From the NCBI GenBank assembly GCA_013368315.1, contig JAACJM010000033.1, forward strand, positions 186,001 to 250,000: a stretch of DNA of 64,000 nucleotides. Direction: 5' to 3'. The position numbers and the translations under genes were made by a program. Each line of letters begins with the position of its first letter. Positions within the stretch are counted from its first letter, which is position 1. Shown in pieces: positions 9,782-22,762 of this stretch. The DNA comes from Tetrapyrgos nigripes (taxonomy: Eukaryota > Basidiomycota > Agaricomycetes > Agaricales > Campanellaceae). The notes below the pieces were generated by a model, which was given only the letters and a program-made list of their open reading frames with translations, was not told the DNA's origin and searched no databases.

Positions 9782-12700
9782 TTTGGCCCTTCAAAGTACC
9801 CTACTAGTAGAAATATAGACTTACCTCGAGATACTAAGGGATTTGGCAAGGGGAAGAGATCATAACCAAAGAAAGACAGAAGATAAATTGATAAACATAG
9901 AATAGGGCTTTTGTCATTAGTAGAAGCAGACAGAGAGATTGAAACATACAAGACTGACTGCCCAGACTCAGTCAGCCAACCTACCATCATCCATCTCAGT
10001 ATCCTGTGTTTGATTAACAGCAGGAGATTGCCGTCATTCGGAAGAAACACTGGCTGGAAGGGTGGCCCAGGAGCGTGAGTTGTAACCTCAGATGCAGATG
10101 TCACACAGGAGAAGTATGTTTAGTCCAACCGCCGTTTGCATGTGGGCGAGATATCACTCCAAAGCAGGCTCACCTCTATAGCGCTCGTTGGTACCAGAGG
10201 AGAGGAATCTGCTGATGGGCAGACTGAGCATCAGTAGAAACGAGGTCAAGACACATAACGCGTAAAACTCACCTAATAACTGTAAAAACCTCCTGAGAAC
10301 CACTTACTGTGAGTAAATAATCTTGATATCAATTGTCGACCTTTAGCTCCATACGCACATTCTGATTTGGATGTTAGGGAACTAATTACCACATTTGAAG
10401 GTTCTGAACTCACCATCAGGAAAACAGTCAACAGATAATTGTGTAGTAATGTATGGTAATGATCTAGAACTCCCACAAAACACCCTAATTGGCACGGATG
10501 GATAATTATCAGAATTCCACAGTCCCCTTTGTGAATTAGTAAAGTTACAGTAAATTATTGAGAGTTAGGCTGGAATAGCTTACCATTATTACAACATTAT
10601 CTTGCCTTTTCAATGAGGCTAGCCTTCATTTTGAAGCCTGACAATCATGCAGAGGAAAAAAGGATCAAGTAGGCATATATTGCATCTAGAGGACTATGTA
10701 CACAAAATACAGGGAGGATAGAGTACAACACACAAGGATGGAGTACATATCAGGCTGAGTAGGAGATGAGTGACGGACAAGGACAATGTCAAGAGGTAAC
10801 GCTATGATTGCACTATGAATGTACAGTTATCAGCAATCACTCATCCGGAAGTAGCAAGGATACGCACCTGGATCATCCACAAAGGTAGATAGCTGAACAA
10901 TAAAGATAAGGTAAGACATAATGGTATATGATATACACGAATTGAACAACGCACCTTGGATATGAATGTAAGACTGGAGTCTGGTGACACTGTCCATTTT
11001 AACCTCGCCAGGTATCTGTGGCCATTAATCAACAAACATTTGAAACTCCGCACGAACTCTGAGTCCCCGTGACCGCATCATACAGCACTAACCAGTTCAG
11101 AACTCCGCACCCAGGTTCCCAGTCATGAAAATCGCTAAGTCCTGCTGAGCATACTTAAACCCACTTCATCAGTCCCTATCAGCTTCTGGAATATCTTATA
11201 CTCAGACAGCTTGACCTCAAGTCCATTTATCATTTATGTTTTCTTGATAACCTATCACTAATTTTCCACTAATTCTGCTGCTGTTAGTGATCTTCCTGAG
11301 ACATCCATTAAAGTACTCGCCATGGATGTCCATTGCTCCTTCATTGCCTTTTCAGAAAAACAAAACCAAAGTATCAATGGTAAGATAGATTTGTAAAGCA
11401 GGTAATTCCTTCAGAATTCTCGAGAATTCTTGTGGTCATTCACCAAGCCTTGGGAAATCTCATAAGTCTCCAGAATGCTTCCTAATTATCCCAAATTCTT
11501 AAGATTGTATTGATTCTCAGAATTATCAATATATTATCACATAATTATCTGGGGTGGTTTTCCTGATGAATCCTCGTCTCAACGAAGTCAGTGATATTGA
11601 ATACCAAGTTGCTGGAATGTAAAGATGGCAAACTTGTGCCGTTGTTTTCTTGAGATCAGTTTCAAATGTCATGGGACTGCATAAGTGGTATTTTGTACAT
11701 TTCAACCAGATTATTCAACTCAAATGTACCAGGAATGAATTATTTGCAGCATTTTCTCCTATTTTATTGATAATCAGTCTGCATAGATTACAGCTTTGAG
11801 ACAATTATACCCACTGCCAGTCAGACACAAGATTTTTGCGTCCAGGTGATGAATCCAACTGAATTTGTTGGGCGCTCTAGTAACTCCTACTGTTCCTTCA
11901 ATGATGCATTTTTAAGATACATGGTCCCATTGCTGCTTTCATGTCTCAGCTATCAAAATTACAATGAGTACTAATGTATGTCTATACCATATGAATCTAT
12001 GCAAGTACATATATAATCATGCAAAATGTTCATTTCTTGTTAGGTGGGGGAACTATCCATAGGCATTTCAAGTTGTGCAAACTAAGTTAAGGTCTTTCAG
12101 GTATGCATTCATATGTATCTGTGCAGATCATGACCAAATATCACTTGTATTCATCTTATATTTGCTCAGATTCCCTCAGGAATACTCGGATCTACTTGGA
12201 CGCACTTAGACTCACTTGGATGCATTCTGGACTCATCAAGTACAATAAATGTGTCCAAATGTGTCCAAGTGCATCCAATAGCTGTGCTAATCCCAGTCAA
12301 TTTCCAAGTTCACCACACTTTGTCATTGGTCCTCTCATGGCTCTAGCAGAAGGTCTTCACTATACTGCAGAGCGAATGTTGTGTGTTACCACAAGCAGCA
12401 ATTCTTGCCAGATCATGTCATGTGTTCACACCCCTATCTGCCCACAAGGATGTCCATCATCGTTATCAATGTCATTGGATCTGGTCCAGACTGAGTCTAG
12501 ACATTGCGGTTGTTGGGAAAGTAGAGACCATGAGTGGCAACAAAAAGGGGTGGGAGTTTGAGGTCATGGTAAAGTTTTTGAGGTTGACCTGAGTTAACTC
12601 AGCCTAAAGGCCTCATAACATAATGCTCCTACTAGGTATAAGACTGTAGATTCATTTGCAAACATGCTTATCATAATGTGCAGTGAAACAAGTTCAAAGA

Positions 12701-13144
12701 TGACTCAGTAACCTACTGTACTTAATGTACTTTGTTTCTCCTGACAATTTCATTGGCAGTGCTTTCCATGGAGGGCCAAGCACTCTGGAAATCCACTGGA
12801 AACAAAGTCATTGACAAAAGGACTGTGACAAATGAAAGAGAATAGGATTTACATATGTGACAGATAATAGTAATGTACATACAGGCTTCGAGTCACATAC
12901 TCTTGTACATGCTCAAAATGCTTTGAGGACTCCTTTAGCAGAAAGATAGTTTTGCTGAAAGGCTCAGAGTTGTAATGGCACAGTTCTACACTGCACAAGC
13001 ATTTCAACGAAAGGAGTGTTTGTGAAATGGCAGCACTAAAGAATAAGGAATTGGTCTCTGGGAGGCTCAACAGACAGCAGGCATTATAAATTTACAGGTA
13101 CCCCTGTGGGTATGCTTAAGGTACACAGATACTCAGCAGGTAAG
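9782..13144. other. Gene-poor stretch with possible small exons
   Basis: No gene can be called with confidence. Around 10080-10500 on the minus strand there are short hydrophobic open segments (for example YALCVLTSFLLMLSLPISRF near 10190-10260) next to GTGAGT-like donors, which could be exons of a small membrane protein. A second possible minus-strand exon lies at 12870-13070 (LKESSKHFEHVQEYVTRSL). The segment 11100-12100 is AT-rich with nothing recognisable. A dispersed repeat lies at 12509-12619. Confidence 0.35.
12509..12619 (+). repeat. Dispersed repeat shared with the Ngaro-like element
   Basis: About 111 bp resembling 55122-55236 in the same orientation. Both carry GGGGTGGGAGTTTGAGGTC, then GAGGT(T/C)-AC-T-AGTTAACTCAGCCT and GAGGCCTC or AGGCCTC near the end. 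The other copy sits between the RNase H and recombinase regions of the Ngaro-like element, so this is probably a relic of a relative. Confidence 0.7.
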
Positions 13145-13583
13145 TGTCAAGGTCGTTGGTACACTCGATGACAAACCACCCAAGTCACACAAAGACAAGA
13201 TCGATTGAGAATAGAGAGATAGATAGAGAGCAAGAGTAAGTGTAGTACTAGTACGGAGCAGAGACAAAGTGAATGAACTAAAGGACTAGCTAGAATGTCT
13301 AGTGGTTTATATAGAAGAACAATGAATAAGTGATAAGAGAAACATAGGAGAAATAGGAGAAACATAGGAGAAAGTGGAGAAATGTAGGGTAAAGATAGGA
13401 TCGATGGAATGGAAGATTGATTGACAGTTATTATAGAGTTTGACAGGTTCTATAAGGTTCGAAGTCAGTAATATAAGGTTTAAAAGGTTTATTGAGGAAA
13501 TGCAATGGACGAATGGTCAGAAAACAGATTCAATAATGTAGTGGAAGAGGAAGGAGGACAAAGAACTGTAGCAGTTTGTGACA
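13145..13583. mobile_element. Solo LTR of the Gypsy family found at 47.6-62.5 kb
   Basis: The 439 bp sequence begins TGTCAAGGT and ends GTAGCAGTTTGTGACA. It aligns throughout with the two LTRs at 47608-48086 and 61991-62477. It is flanked by the 5 bp duplication GTAAG (13140-13144 and 13584-13588). This is the product expected from recombination between the two LTRs of a full element. It retains two short segments that the other LTR copies have each lost one of. Confidence 0.92.
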
Positions 13584-15133
13584 GTAAGGAACACGACATC
13601 AGGAACATACATGTTTATGTAAGCAGGTTTCCAGCCAACAGTGAGCTTGGAACTCCTTCCTCACCACTTTGTATATGCCAAATCTGGTGCCTAGGAAGTA
13701 TGTAGGAAGTTCCTATCTATGTTTCCTAGCAATTAGAATTTTTATATGGGTCCAATTGGGGAAGCAGTAAGTGAAAAATATCTTTGTGTGCAATTTGTCT
13801 CAGAGTGCTTTTCCAGAGCTCCTGGCAAGTTTTTGATTTTTTGACCCCCAGCTTATGGTGCCTTACATAATACAGATAAGAGATATGATATGCCATATAT
13901 AGTAATATTATGATGTATGTACTCTCTGCCACAACCCCAGCACTTTCAGCCACTGACTGAGACTACCAGAATTGCACTCCTTGGTACATACATATGCTAC
14001 TTTGACTACAAGAGGGCCCCAAAGCCTTCAGAGATGATTATTGGTGCCCCTTCCACCTGTCTCAGCCTGTCTCACACACAAAAAACTTTTGGGTCCAGTG
14101 AAAAAGCCCAGCTATGGCACTGCCATATGCTTACTAAGCAGCTTATATAATAATGTATGTTCCTAGTGTCATGTTCCTTACTTCAGGATTAGCATAGTGC
14201 AGCATTGGAGGGCTGCCACACCTGATACTGATTGCTAGACATGGTGAACATGTAACACAAAGTAGAGTAGAAAGCCAGTACAGGAAAATGAGAACATCTA
14301 GACATTGGAGTGATTGGGGACAGGGGGAGGAGCCTTGTCTCATACTCAAGGTTAAATAACTATGAAAGGTGTGGACACACATGGCTTTTGTTTGTCTCAA
14401 GAAACCATGGTGTCTCTCGAGTCCTCCTCACCTGCTATAACTCAGTGTTCACAATTACCATTTTTTGGCAGGATAGGTGAACAAGCAGAGCACTGCTGAG
14501 GAGTACTTTCCTATATCAGTGAAGACACAGAGATGGTCCAGCTACTAATGCAAAAAACCAGTGCAATGATCTTTGGACTTGCAGCTGTTTTGGCCAGGTT
14601 TCATAAATGGGAAGGTTAGCTGTCAGAAATAGAGTTGATGGTCCCTGACTGTTATCCTTCAACCATTCTGCCCATGGTCTTGGCGCCATGATAAAGAGAT
14701 GTTAGTGTAGAACAGTAACACAATAGATCAACTCACACAGTGACCACCATATGTTGGAACTTTTAAAAATTACATGATAACATAGTGTAACCTATTATAA
14801 CACCCATGATAAAAAAGTGCTGTTATGAGCGAGTTATTAAGATGACAAAAATGATTATAACATCAAAAAAAATGGAATGGATGTGATCTGAAGGGCAAGT
14901 TGCACTCAGAGTGAAAGTATAAGTAATATCTAGGACTCCAGAGTAGAAATCTAAGCCTTGGGAGAAGGAGAAGCACTGTCATCAACATTGATGAGCTGCC
15001 CAGGGGACAGTTATAATTAAGGTAAATTTCTCAGGCAGTAATAATTCCATTATTACAGCAATTCTATTATAACGTAAAAGAAAAAGTTCTAACATATGTC
15101 CATTGAGCAAGGGTCTGCCACCTCCATTTCCTC
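13584..15133. other. Gene-poor, no supported gene
   Basis: About 1.5 kb. Short minus-strand open segments at 13750-13950 (SKTCQELWKSTLRQIAHKD) and 14143-14400 could be exons but cannot be linked. No RNA gene or element ends were seen. Confidence 0.35.
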
Positions 15134-16425
15134 TCAAAACCAAATCACTGATGAAACCAGACAAGTAGGGCAAAAATGTAAAGAGGGAACCGATGAAATC
15201 AGCCAGTGCACACTTGAATATGTTGCAGTACAACACTGGGACATTTGAAAGCCATTTAGAGAGTACCATTTTGGTGGATGTGAGGTGGGTGGAGGTGGAG
15301 GCTGGGGTCCTGCACAGATGGGCATAGGTATCAGAGAAATGGTTGTATCTGAATCAGAATACAAATCAGAAGAATGAGAAGAGTCAGAATCAAAGTCTGA
15401 AGAGTAGTCATAGGAAAATTTGTTCCTGAAAGATTCCTCTTCAGCAAATAGTGACTGAATATCTACACTGCTGTATGAATTTTCCATACTCTCTTCCACC
15501 ACCACAGATTCTCTCAGGATTGCTTCACCACTGATACTCTGCCCATTAGTGATGTGCGGGCCAGGCTTGGGCTCAAAGCCCAGGCTCTGGCTGGGCTTTG
15601 TAGGGCTTGGGCTCACCAAAAATCCAAGCCTGACCCTAAGCCCTCAGTAGGGTCAGGCTTGGGCTGGCTCGGGCTCAGACTAGGATTATGTCATTGCTCA
15701 AAAAGTCGCGATCGAAGTGTTGGATAAGTCTGAAATTAAGTTTGTATTATAGACAAAGTGAACTACTGACCTACATTAAGCATTTACTGACCCAAAACCA
15801 ACATTATTGGTGCCAACAAGTGGTGGATAACAGCTGGGGATGACCCAGGAAGATGGTTAGATGCTGAGAAACTGTAAAGTTGTGCGAGAACTTGGTGAGA
15901 ATGCCTGCAAAAAAAATTTTCAACTATTTATTGACAATTTTTATTGGTCAGTAACAGGTCACTAAGTGCTGCTGAAAGCCCGGGCCTGAGCTTCGGGCTC
16001 AGGGCTTTCAGAGATCAAGCCCAAGCCCTCAGGCCCTCAAGCCTTCCTCAAAGGCTGGGCTCGGGCTTCAAGCCCAAGCCCGCACATCACTACTGCCCAT
16101 GTTCATGGTGACCTCTCCCTGACCTCTTGAGTGATCCTGCCCTTGGACTCATCAACTGCCCTTCATTCTCCATCAACTGGCTGAACACAGACCACTTCCT
16201 CTGGGCAGTACAAGGTGTGCTGGGAGAAAGTCTCTTGTGTAAGGTTGGTGAAAGTAGATGGGGAGAGGTAATGCTCTGTCCCAGCAATGGCCTGAGACTT
16301 GCATTGGCAGCATTGTTTGATAGGGTTGAGCCAGCATGGCCAAGACTTGCATAGTTTAAGTCTGATGTAGATAACCATGGTGTGAGAGGCCTCGTATTTG
16401 ATCTCTGGGCAGTCAAAGTAAACAT
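15134..16425 (-). pseudogene. Unknown ORF split by a hAT-type MITE
   Basis: Two minus-strand open segments (16093-16425 and 15134-15546) flank the 546 bp MITE. Subtracting the MITE and one 8 bp target copy leaves 738 bp, exactly 246 codons, reading in one frame across the junction (GRGHHEHGQ joined to SISGEAILRES). The joined product is about 245 residues: a Ser/Pro/Thr-rich N-terminal half, an acidic serine-rich stretch (SDFDSDSSHSSDLYSDSD), a short polyproline run (PPPPPTSHPP) and a cysteine-containing end. No family recognised. The N-terminus could lie further upstream through an intron, and the last part could be spliced differently. Confidence 0.6.
15547..16092. mobile_element. hAT-type MITE (546 bp), 8 bp target duplication
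   Basis: Termini TAGTGATGTGCGGGC are identical at both ends for 15 bp and flanked by the 8 bp duplication CTGCCCAT (15539-15546 and 16093-16100). Subterminal regions are packed with GGGCTTGGGCTC/AAGCCCAAGCCC motifs in both orientations, as in hAT elements where such repeats bind transposase. There is no coding sequence. The terminal TAGTG resembles that of the autonomous-type hAT at 40249. Confidence 0.92.
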
Positions 16426-16614
16426 GTGTCAAGTCTACAATCACCCTGGTTTTGAGCTGTCAACATGCTTATAGGGGGCACAGTGTTCAGCCAAAAAATT
16501 GCTTACAAAGAATTATATAAGCTCTTCTCAGATTTATATGTCCTCCATACACACCCTTATACTAAAGTATCAGGAATAGCTTAGCACATGGATAGATAGC
16601 TTTCTGTTAGGAGC

Positions 16615-16887
16615 TGTTGAGCAGGCGGCAACTGCATACTTACCTGAGGATGTAAAGGTGCTTGTTAGAGCAATTTGTTAGAGGTTAAGAGCGATGAGTA
16701 GTAAGGAAAATCCTTATTATTATGGGGCAATCTATGAGCCCTTTTATATTGTTCTAGATAGTACATGTGACTACTTATCTAAGAACTACTGATGTACAGT
16801 AAGTGTAACTAACTAGATTACTATCTAATGTATATCTAATCTAGTGTTGATGGCTGCTTACTAATTTGCCAATTCACTGATTCAGCA
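16615..16887 (-). repeat. Copia 3' LTR
   Basis: 273 bp. It differs from the 5' LTR by a missing segment of about 17 bp after TGTTGAGCAGGC and about 9 extra bases near the inner end (TTCACTGATTCAGCA against TTCAACA). Confidence 0.9.
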
Positions 16888-17016
16888 CTCCCCCTTGCTA
16901 AGCTGCACCGGTAGTGCGTGTAAGCATAAAGGCGCTATAAGCAGCCAAGGTTCATCTTTGTTGTTTAAGACATATTGATACATTGTACCAAGGTTCAAGA
17001 TACGTTATACCAAGGC

Positions 17017-17535
17017 TCAACTTGTATAGAATTGAAGTCCTAGTTGTGATCTAAACTTCTCGAATTTTTTTTTGCCAAGGTTCTTTGTAAACATATCCAC
17101 GGGGTTATCGCTTCCTTCTATGAATTTTATTGTTACATTTTCATTTGTGACATGTTCACAGATAAAGTGATACTTGACAGCAATGTGTTTTGAATGTCGT
17201 TCTGTAACAGGATTGGATGCAATGAAGATAGATCCTTGATTATCTCCATATATGTCAATTGCTTTCATCTCTATACTTTCTAGAAGAGTTTTTATCCAGA
17301 TGACTTGACGACTACAATCACTAAGTGCCATATACTCAGCTTCGGTAGAGCTTAATGCAGTTGTGGTTTGAGCTCTAGAGGCCCAGTAAAAAGTACCACG
17401 GGCTAACATTAGGAAGAAGCCAGTATGTGATCGATGATCGTTTGGATCTGATGCCCAATCAGAGTCTGTGTATGCAGCGAGACCAGTTCCTAATGGATCT
17501 GATTCAGTGATCTTTTTCTTGGATCCATCGTACAC
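17017..17535 (-). pseudogene. Copia RNase H domain
   Basis: 172-codon segment. The start GLAAYTDSDWASDPNDHRS holds the first catalytic Asp. SSTEAEYMALSDCSRQVIW, with the catalytic Glu, and a C-terminal HSKHIAVKYHFICEHV with FIEGSDNPVDMFTK follow. These are the standard landmarks of Copia RNase H. It is separated from the RT by a TGA at 17548-17550, in a place where relatives read LLGTRDYALVYDG. The domain ends at 17017, 129 bp from the LTR. Confidence 0.9.
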
Positions 17536-17547
17536 TAATGCGTAGTG

Positions 17548-18620
17548 TCAAGTACCTAAGAGGTAACGGCAAATCCAGAGAGCTTTGGTTAGATGATCAT
17601 CTGAAGGGTTCGCAGCGTGTTGTGCCATTTTGGTAACAGCAAAAGCAATGTCAGGACGAGTTCCTAACATGATGTAAAGAAGAGACCCGATAACAGTTTG
17701 ATATTTCTGTCGAAGAACTGGGTCAATTGGGGATTTGTTTTTTATAGGATAGTATCCTGCAGGTAATGGAGTAGCAGAAGCTTTCGCGTTTTGCATACCA
17801 CATTGTTCTAGTACCTTCTCAAGGTAGGCGCATTGATCGAGATAGGTTTTGCTGCCTTTCCTGACAATGTTCATTCTAAGAAATTCTTTGGCATCACCAA
17901 GATCCCTGCATTCCCATTTCTTCATAAATTTTGCTTTTAGTTTGAGCACTAACTGTCTGTCTGCTCTGCAAAATAGGGCATCGTCAACATAGACAATGGC
18001 AATGACCATGTAACCATTTTGATTATATATGAAGATTCCGACATCAGAATTGATTCATTTGAAACCAAGTTCTGCCATGGACTTGTCGAGACCTTTCCAC
18101 CAAGCAAGACCAGCTTGCTTAAGTCCATATAGAGCACAAAGTAGCCAAATCACTTGCACTCTTTTCCAGGTTCTATAAAACCTTCCGGTTGTTCCATGTA
18201 GATCTCTTCTTCGAGTATGCCATAAAGATAGGCACTATGGACATCGACACCTGAGATGTGCCAATTATTGAGGGCTGCCAATGCGAAGATAAGGTGCACC
18301 GTCTCGAAGCGAACAACTGGGGAGAAGACTTGATCGAAGTCTAGACCTTCAATCTGAGAAAAACCTTTAGTGACAAGTCTTGCCTTCTTACGACCATCAG
18401 TTTTGATGTCAAAGACCCATCGGTTTTTTATGACTTTCCTATTCTCAGGATGATCTATGAGTTGGAAAGTTCCACGCCTGCGAAGTACCTCTAGTTCTTC
18501 ATGGCAAGCGATTCTCCATTCCTCTTGCTCTCTATCAGGTAGGAGCAATATTTCTCGGAGTGTCCATTCGCAGGGAGATAAAGCAAGAGATTTATCAACT
18601 GTACTCCCCCTTCCTGGCAT
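17548..18620 (-). pseudogene. Copia reverse transcriptase domain
   Basis: Open segments 18150-18620 and 17548-18009 together cover the RT. Landmarks: NRWVFDIKTDGRKKARLVTK, FSPVVRF, VDVHSAYLYGILEEEIYMEQ, LCALYGLKQAGLAWW, and IVYVDDALFC with the YVDD catalytic site intact. Between ECK (about 18152) and the LYGLKQ motif the frame shifts by one base, and a TGA at 18055-18057 replaces a codon in GFK-INSDVGIF where relatives have arginine. The polymerase fold is recognisable but the gene cannot be translated through. Confidence 0.9.
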
Positions 18621-18914
18621 AGTTGTGCCTGATCTCCTAAAAGATTGTTATCATCTGTATTAGATGCAGAATTCTCATTGTCTGATGTGGACGAGTGTGG
18701 CCTGAGACCTTCATCAGCGTCTCCTGAGTCACTTTGTCCTGCAGAACTAGAACTGGGATCCTGTAATGTGGCTGGTTTAGCTGTCGCCATGCCTCACGTT
18801 CTCTTGCAGCTCTATCAGTGTCGCACACACGCCAGGGGGCTGAGCGCTTCCCTGTCTCCAGGCTTGATTAGAGTCTGGTACAAATGTTTTTGGTACTCTC
18901 CTGTCATGTTGAGT

Positions 18915-20204
18915 TCATCTAGGTGCAGGAGGTAGATTCAGTGATTGCCTTGGTTGCCTTGGAGGTGTTTGTGGAAGCTGAGGTGGTGTTTCAGGTTCAG
19001 ATTCAGATCTCAGGGGCAGTGTTTCCAGTGGCAATCTCCGTGGACTCTGTCTGTCAGCATCGTCATGCCGAGCATCAGGTCTCCTTTTGGAAGGTGTGTT
19101 GGTTGGTATGTAAAAATGTTCGTCTTCATCTTCGCTGAACATTTGAGGAGGATCCTCATTTGGATCATTAGGAACCTCTTTCGACATCATAGGTAGTCGT
19201 TTTGAGTTTGTTGTACTTTTGTCACATTGAGGAAATAGAGTTTCGTCGAAAACTGCTTGTGGTGCAGTAAATTGTGCATTGTTCTTTCCCATGAATAGAT
19301 CACCATGACCGCCTGGGGCAGGACCAAGATAGGTCATAAGTTCTGTTTTAGAAGCAAGTTTGTTCTTTCGAATCTTCACTGGAACATAGACATATGCTCC
19401 ACAGCCAAGTACACGTAAGTGATCCATACAAGGTTTTTTCTTTTCCAGAACTTCATATGGTGTTATCCAGTTATGTCGCCACATTGGAGTGTGCATATAC
19501 AAATATACTGCATGTGTGACACAAAATTCCCACCAGCTGTCAGGAAGACACCCGTGTTTGCGCATCACCTCAGCCTTATCCATTATTGTATGCATCAAGC
19601 GCTCAGCACAACCATTTTGTTGGGGGGTGTATGGTGCGCTTTGAAGGATCTTGATGCCTCTGTCTTTCAACATTTCGATGAAGGCACCTTTAATATATTC
19701 TCCCCCTGCATTGGACATCCATTGTTCGACTTTAGATTTGTATTGATTCTCAACCATGGTGAGCCATTGGCGAGTTACATGAACTGGCGTTTTCTTGTTG
19801 TTCAACAGAAAGGCCCATGCATTAGATGTAAAGTCGTCCAAGAAGATTATCATATAATTGAATTTGTGGTATGATTCAGTGGGGAATTCTTTAAGATCTG
19901 AATGGATTAATTCAAAGGGACGCATAGCCCATCTTTCTGATGGTGGGTAAACTCATTGTGATGTTTTGCCTTCGAGACATCTGCGGCATAATGGTGGTTG
20001 TATAGGAATATTGAATTCTGGCCAGCCGTCGGTATGTGTTCGGAGGTGTTTAAGAACATCACAAGAAGGGTGACCTGTATGTTGATGTGCCAAGTTGAAA
20101 TTGATTTCGTAAATCATAGTGTCTGCCAAGGAGGCGACATCAGTTTTGGTGTGAGGAAGATAGTAAATGGTATCTTCCGGTGATTGTTTGGTAAATGTTA
20201 ACCA
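18915..20204 (-). pseudogene. Copia integrase domain
   Basis: The zinc-binding H-H-C-C segment is in the upper part (HQHTGHPSCDVLKHLRTH and CRRCLEGK, about 19970-20100). A TGA at 19953-19955 precedes RPFELIHSDLKEF with the first catalytic Asp. The second catalytic position reads MSNAGGEY where the family has S-D-x-G-G-E-Y, so Asp is replaced by Asn (codon 19710-19712). YTPQQNGCAERLMHTIM contains the catalytic Glu. A proline- and serine-rich tail continues to 18915. Loss of the second Asp alone should abolish strand transfer. Confidence 0.88.
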
Positions 20205-21008
20205 TCATTGATGCATAGCGTTTCCATCTACATCTGTCATCTTGTCATGCTTCATGAGCATGATCATTTTGTCTGATCCATGAACTGTCACTCTGTCTGA
20301 TTGTAGGAATGTTCCTAGTGACAGTAATTGTTGGTTTAGATCGGCAACATAGTAAACAGGGGCAACTTTGAAGTATCGAGATCCCTGTTGTTTGATGACG
20401 GTACCAGCAGTATTTGTTTTTGTAACTCCATTTGCAGTTTGAATGGAGATAGGATCTACTTTGTGTGACTCAACAAAATCGGTTAAGTCAAAAGTATAGT
20501 GTGCAGATGCTCCAGAGTCGAGTAACCAGGCGTTATCATAATGTTTCTGGTTGATGAGAGTATTTTTTCCCTTGCAATTCACACAAGATGAATAATAAGT
20601 CCCACAGGGACATAATATATTGGGTACATTATAAATAGAGGGGCTAATAGAGCCCAGAGGAGCAGTATGTATAAATATGTTACAAGCATGTGATAATAAT
20701 AAATCACATGCAACCGGGCTCATCATCTGCACTGTATTAGATGTGTCAGATACTCTATTCACAATAGAAGAGAAAGAGGGTGTGGTGTACCTGTAGTACC
20801 CACCATCATTCCAACCCTCAGAAATAATCTCCTCCTCAGAATCAGACCTGAGGGAGATAATGTCCACGTCTGGAGAACTGGACAGAGGTTCGAGGTCCAG
20901 CATCGAGTCAGCATCTGAGTAGGAAGCACTGTGGGACGTGGAGATTTCCTCGAATAAGGGGGTCACCGACCGCACTTGACTCCACCCCGACAAATTGGAG
21001 GTGCTCAT
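20205..21008 (-). pseudogene. Copia protease region
   Basis: The segment contains AWLLDSGASAHYTFDLTDF, the D-S-G-A active site of the Copia aspartic protease, followed by IQTANGVTKT and a VYYVADLNQQLLSLG segment leading to the integrase. A long acidic, serine-rich N-terminal part links it to gag. The open segment closes with TGA at 20205-20207. Confidence 0.85.
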
Positions 21009-21085
21009 TTGGTCGAGGTTCCCATCAATTTCCTTGAGGCCCTCGTTGTATGCCCTGTCAAACTCCCCCGAATATCACTTTTGGG

Positions 21086-22762
21086 TCATTTCGTCGTTGA
21101 CCGCGTTTTGTGGTTGGGGTCGACATTCTCCTTGTCGGAGTCCCCCATGTCGATGAGACTGGCCTCCCACATTCTGAGACACTTGGTGGACTCCTCCTTT
21201 TCCTTTTGGAACTCCTCTGAGTCCATACTCCCCGTGTTGGAAACGAGACTGTCTGACAGTCTGTCGAGCTCCTCAGCCATTTCGGCATCATCGTCTGTGC
21301 CCACGCACTTGTCCTGCATCCACCCGAAGTCGTTCCATGCCTCCTCTTGCTGTGGAGTACCCCAGTTGGTGGCACCCCAACTGTTGGAAGCAGGTTTGCC
21401 ATTGTCATTGACAAACCAGGAGTCGGAATTGTGGGTGGCATCAGCATTGGTTTGATGGAAACCATCATGGTACGGGGCAATGAGGTTTTGCCAATAGTAT
21501 TGTTCCATGAAAGAACGACTGTTGGTGATGATGGAGGGACGAGGGAGAGAGGTAGAAGTAGAGGCTTCAGAATGAGACATGTTTTCTAGTTCAAGGTCTT
21601 TGAGGAGCTCACCAGTTGGCTTAATCCCATTGTTACGAGCAGTTTTAAAGGCATTCTGAACAGATGAGAAAAATCTGTCAAAACGCTTTACCGACTCACT
21701 AAAGAATGGTTTATGCACATCTTTGGTAGAGGGCTCTGTGACCTTGATGGTCGGAGTTTCCTTGAAGAACTTTGCTGCATGTATGACGTGTGAGTGTCCT
21801 AATTTAATAGGACCCATGCTCTGGGCTTGTTGCTTCTGGTGTGTTTGTTCACTGGCACATTTTCCGCAGCCTCGCCAGTTGCCACGTCCTCGGCTTTTGC
21901 CTCTCTAAGCACTGCTGCCGCCTTTATGGCGCTGCTGCTGCTGTTCTTCGAAGACAGGAGGTTTGCCTTTGCATTTGATCACCGTGATTTTAGTGGCGTT
22001 AGCGGATTGAGGTTTCTTTCTGCCACGAGCTTCCCAAGTGTTGACAACATGAGTTCAAAGATTATCAAGTGTCTCATCTTCGAAGTCGTCAACTTCATCC
22101 TGAGTGATTTTGGCAATGATGTAGGCATAGATATCAGGAGGGAGTTTGTTGATAACAATCATGTATTGGAGATACATGGGGATTTCTGTATTGTCACCAG
22201 CATTATTGATACGAGTGAGATACATTTTGATGAGATCAATTGCAGCGCCAGGATGAGCATTACATGGAATCTCGACATTCATAGCATGCTTGAAGTTCTG
22301 AAAGATTTCAGCAGCTCCAGGCCTACCATAGAGATTTTTGAGTGTATCCCACATAATTCTAGCAGTAGTGATATTTTTGATTTTGGCGCCAATGGCCTGA
22401 GCAACTTGAAGTTTGATAACTCCCATGGCTTTGTCGTTATCTTTTTCCCAGTCAGCAACACTGCCACTAGCAGCAGCAATGAAGTGAGCGGAAGTAGCAC
22501 CACTTCCATCATCACTGAGAGCAGCTTCTTCTGCAGCAGCTGTGGAGGCTGGAGCAGCAGCAGTAGTGCCACCAGTTGTCCTAGTGGGAGCTGGTATGGG
22601 AGATGTAGAGCTGACGATCTGGATTTCTCCAGGACGGAGGGTATTAAGGACATATGCGATGCCCTGAGATTGGAGCCAAGATTTGGACTTGCTAGCCCAA
22701 ATGGTATAGTTCAGTCCAGTAAGTTCTGGAACAGTGGACATGAAGCTTGATCCAGAAGACAT
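21086..22762 (-). pseudogene. Copia gag
   Basis: The start at 22762 (MSSGSSFMSTVPELTGLNY) is followed by TIWASKSKSWLQSQG, the usual N-terminal W-containing motif of Copia gag. The region LDLIKMYLTRINNAGDNTEI and the MIVINKLPPDIYAYII helix follow. A TGA at 22055-22057 ends this first segment where relatives have arginine (N-L-R-T-H). A degenerate zinc-knuckle area (GNWRGCGKCASEQTHQ, about 21850-21890) follows, and the frame reopens as 21086-21817. On the opposite strand 21827-22750 is also open, which is a shadow. Confidence 0.85.

Noticed and set aside
21827..22750. 307-residue plus-strand ORF
   Set aside because: Antisense shadow of Copia gag, whose protein has clear family motifs.
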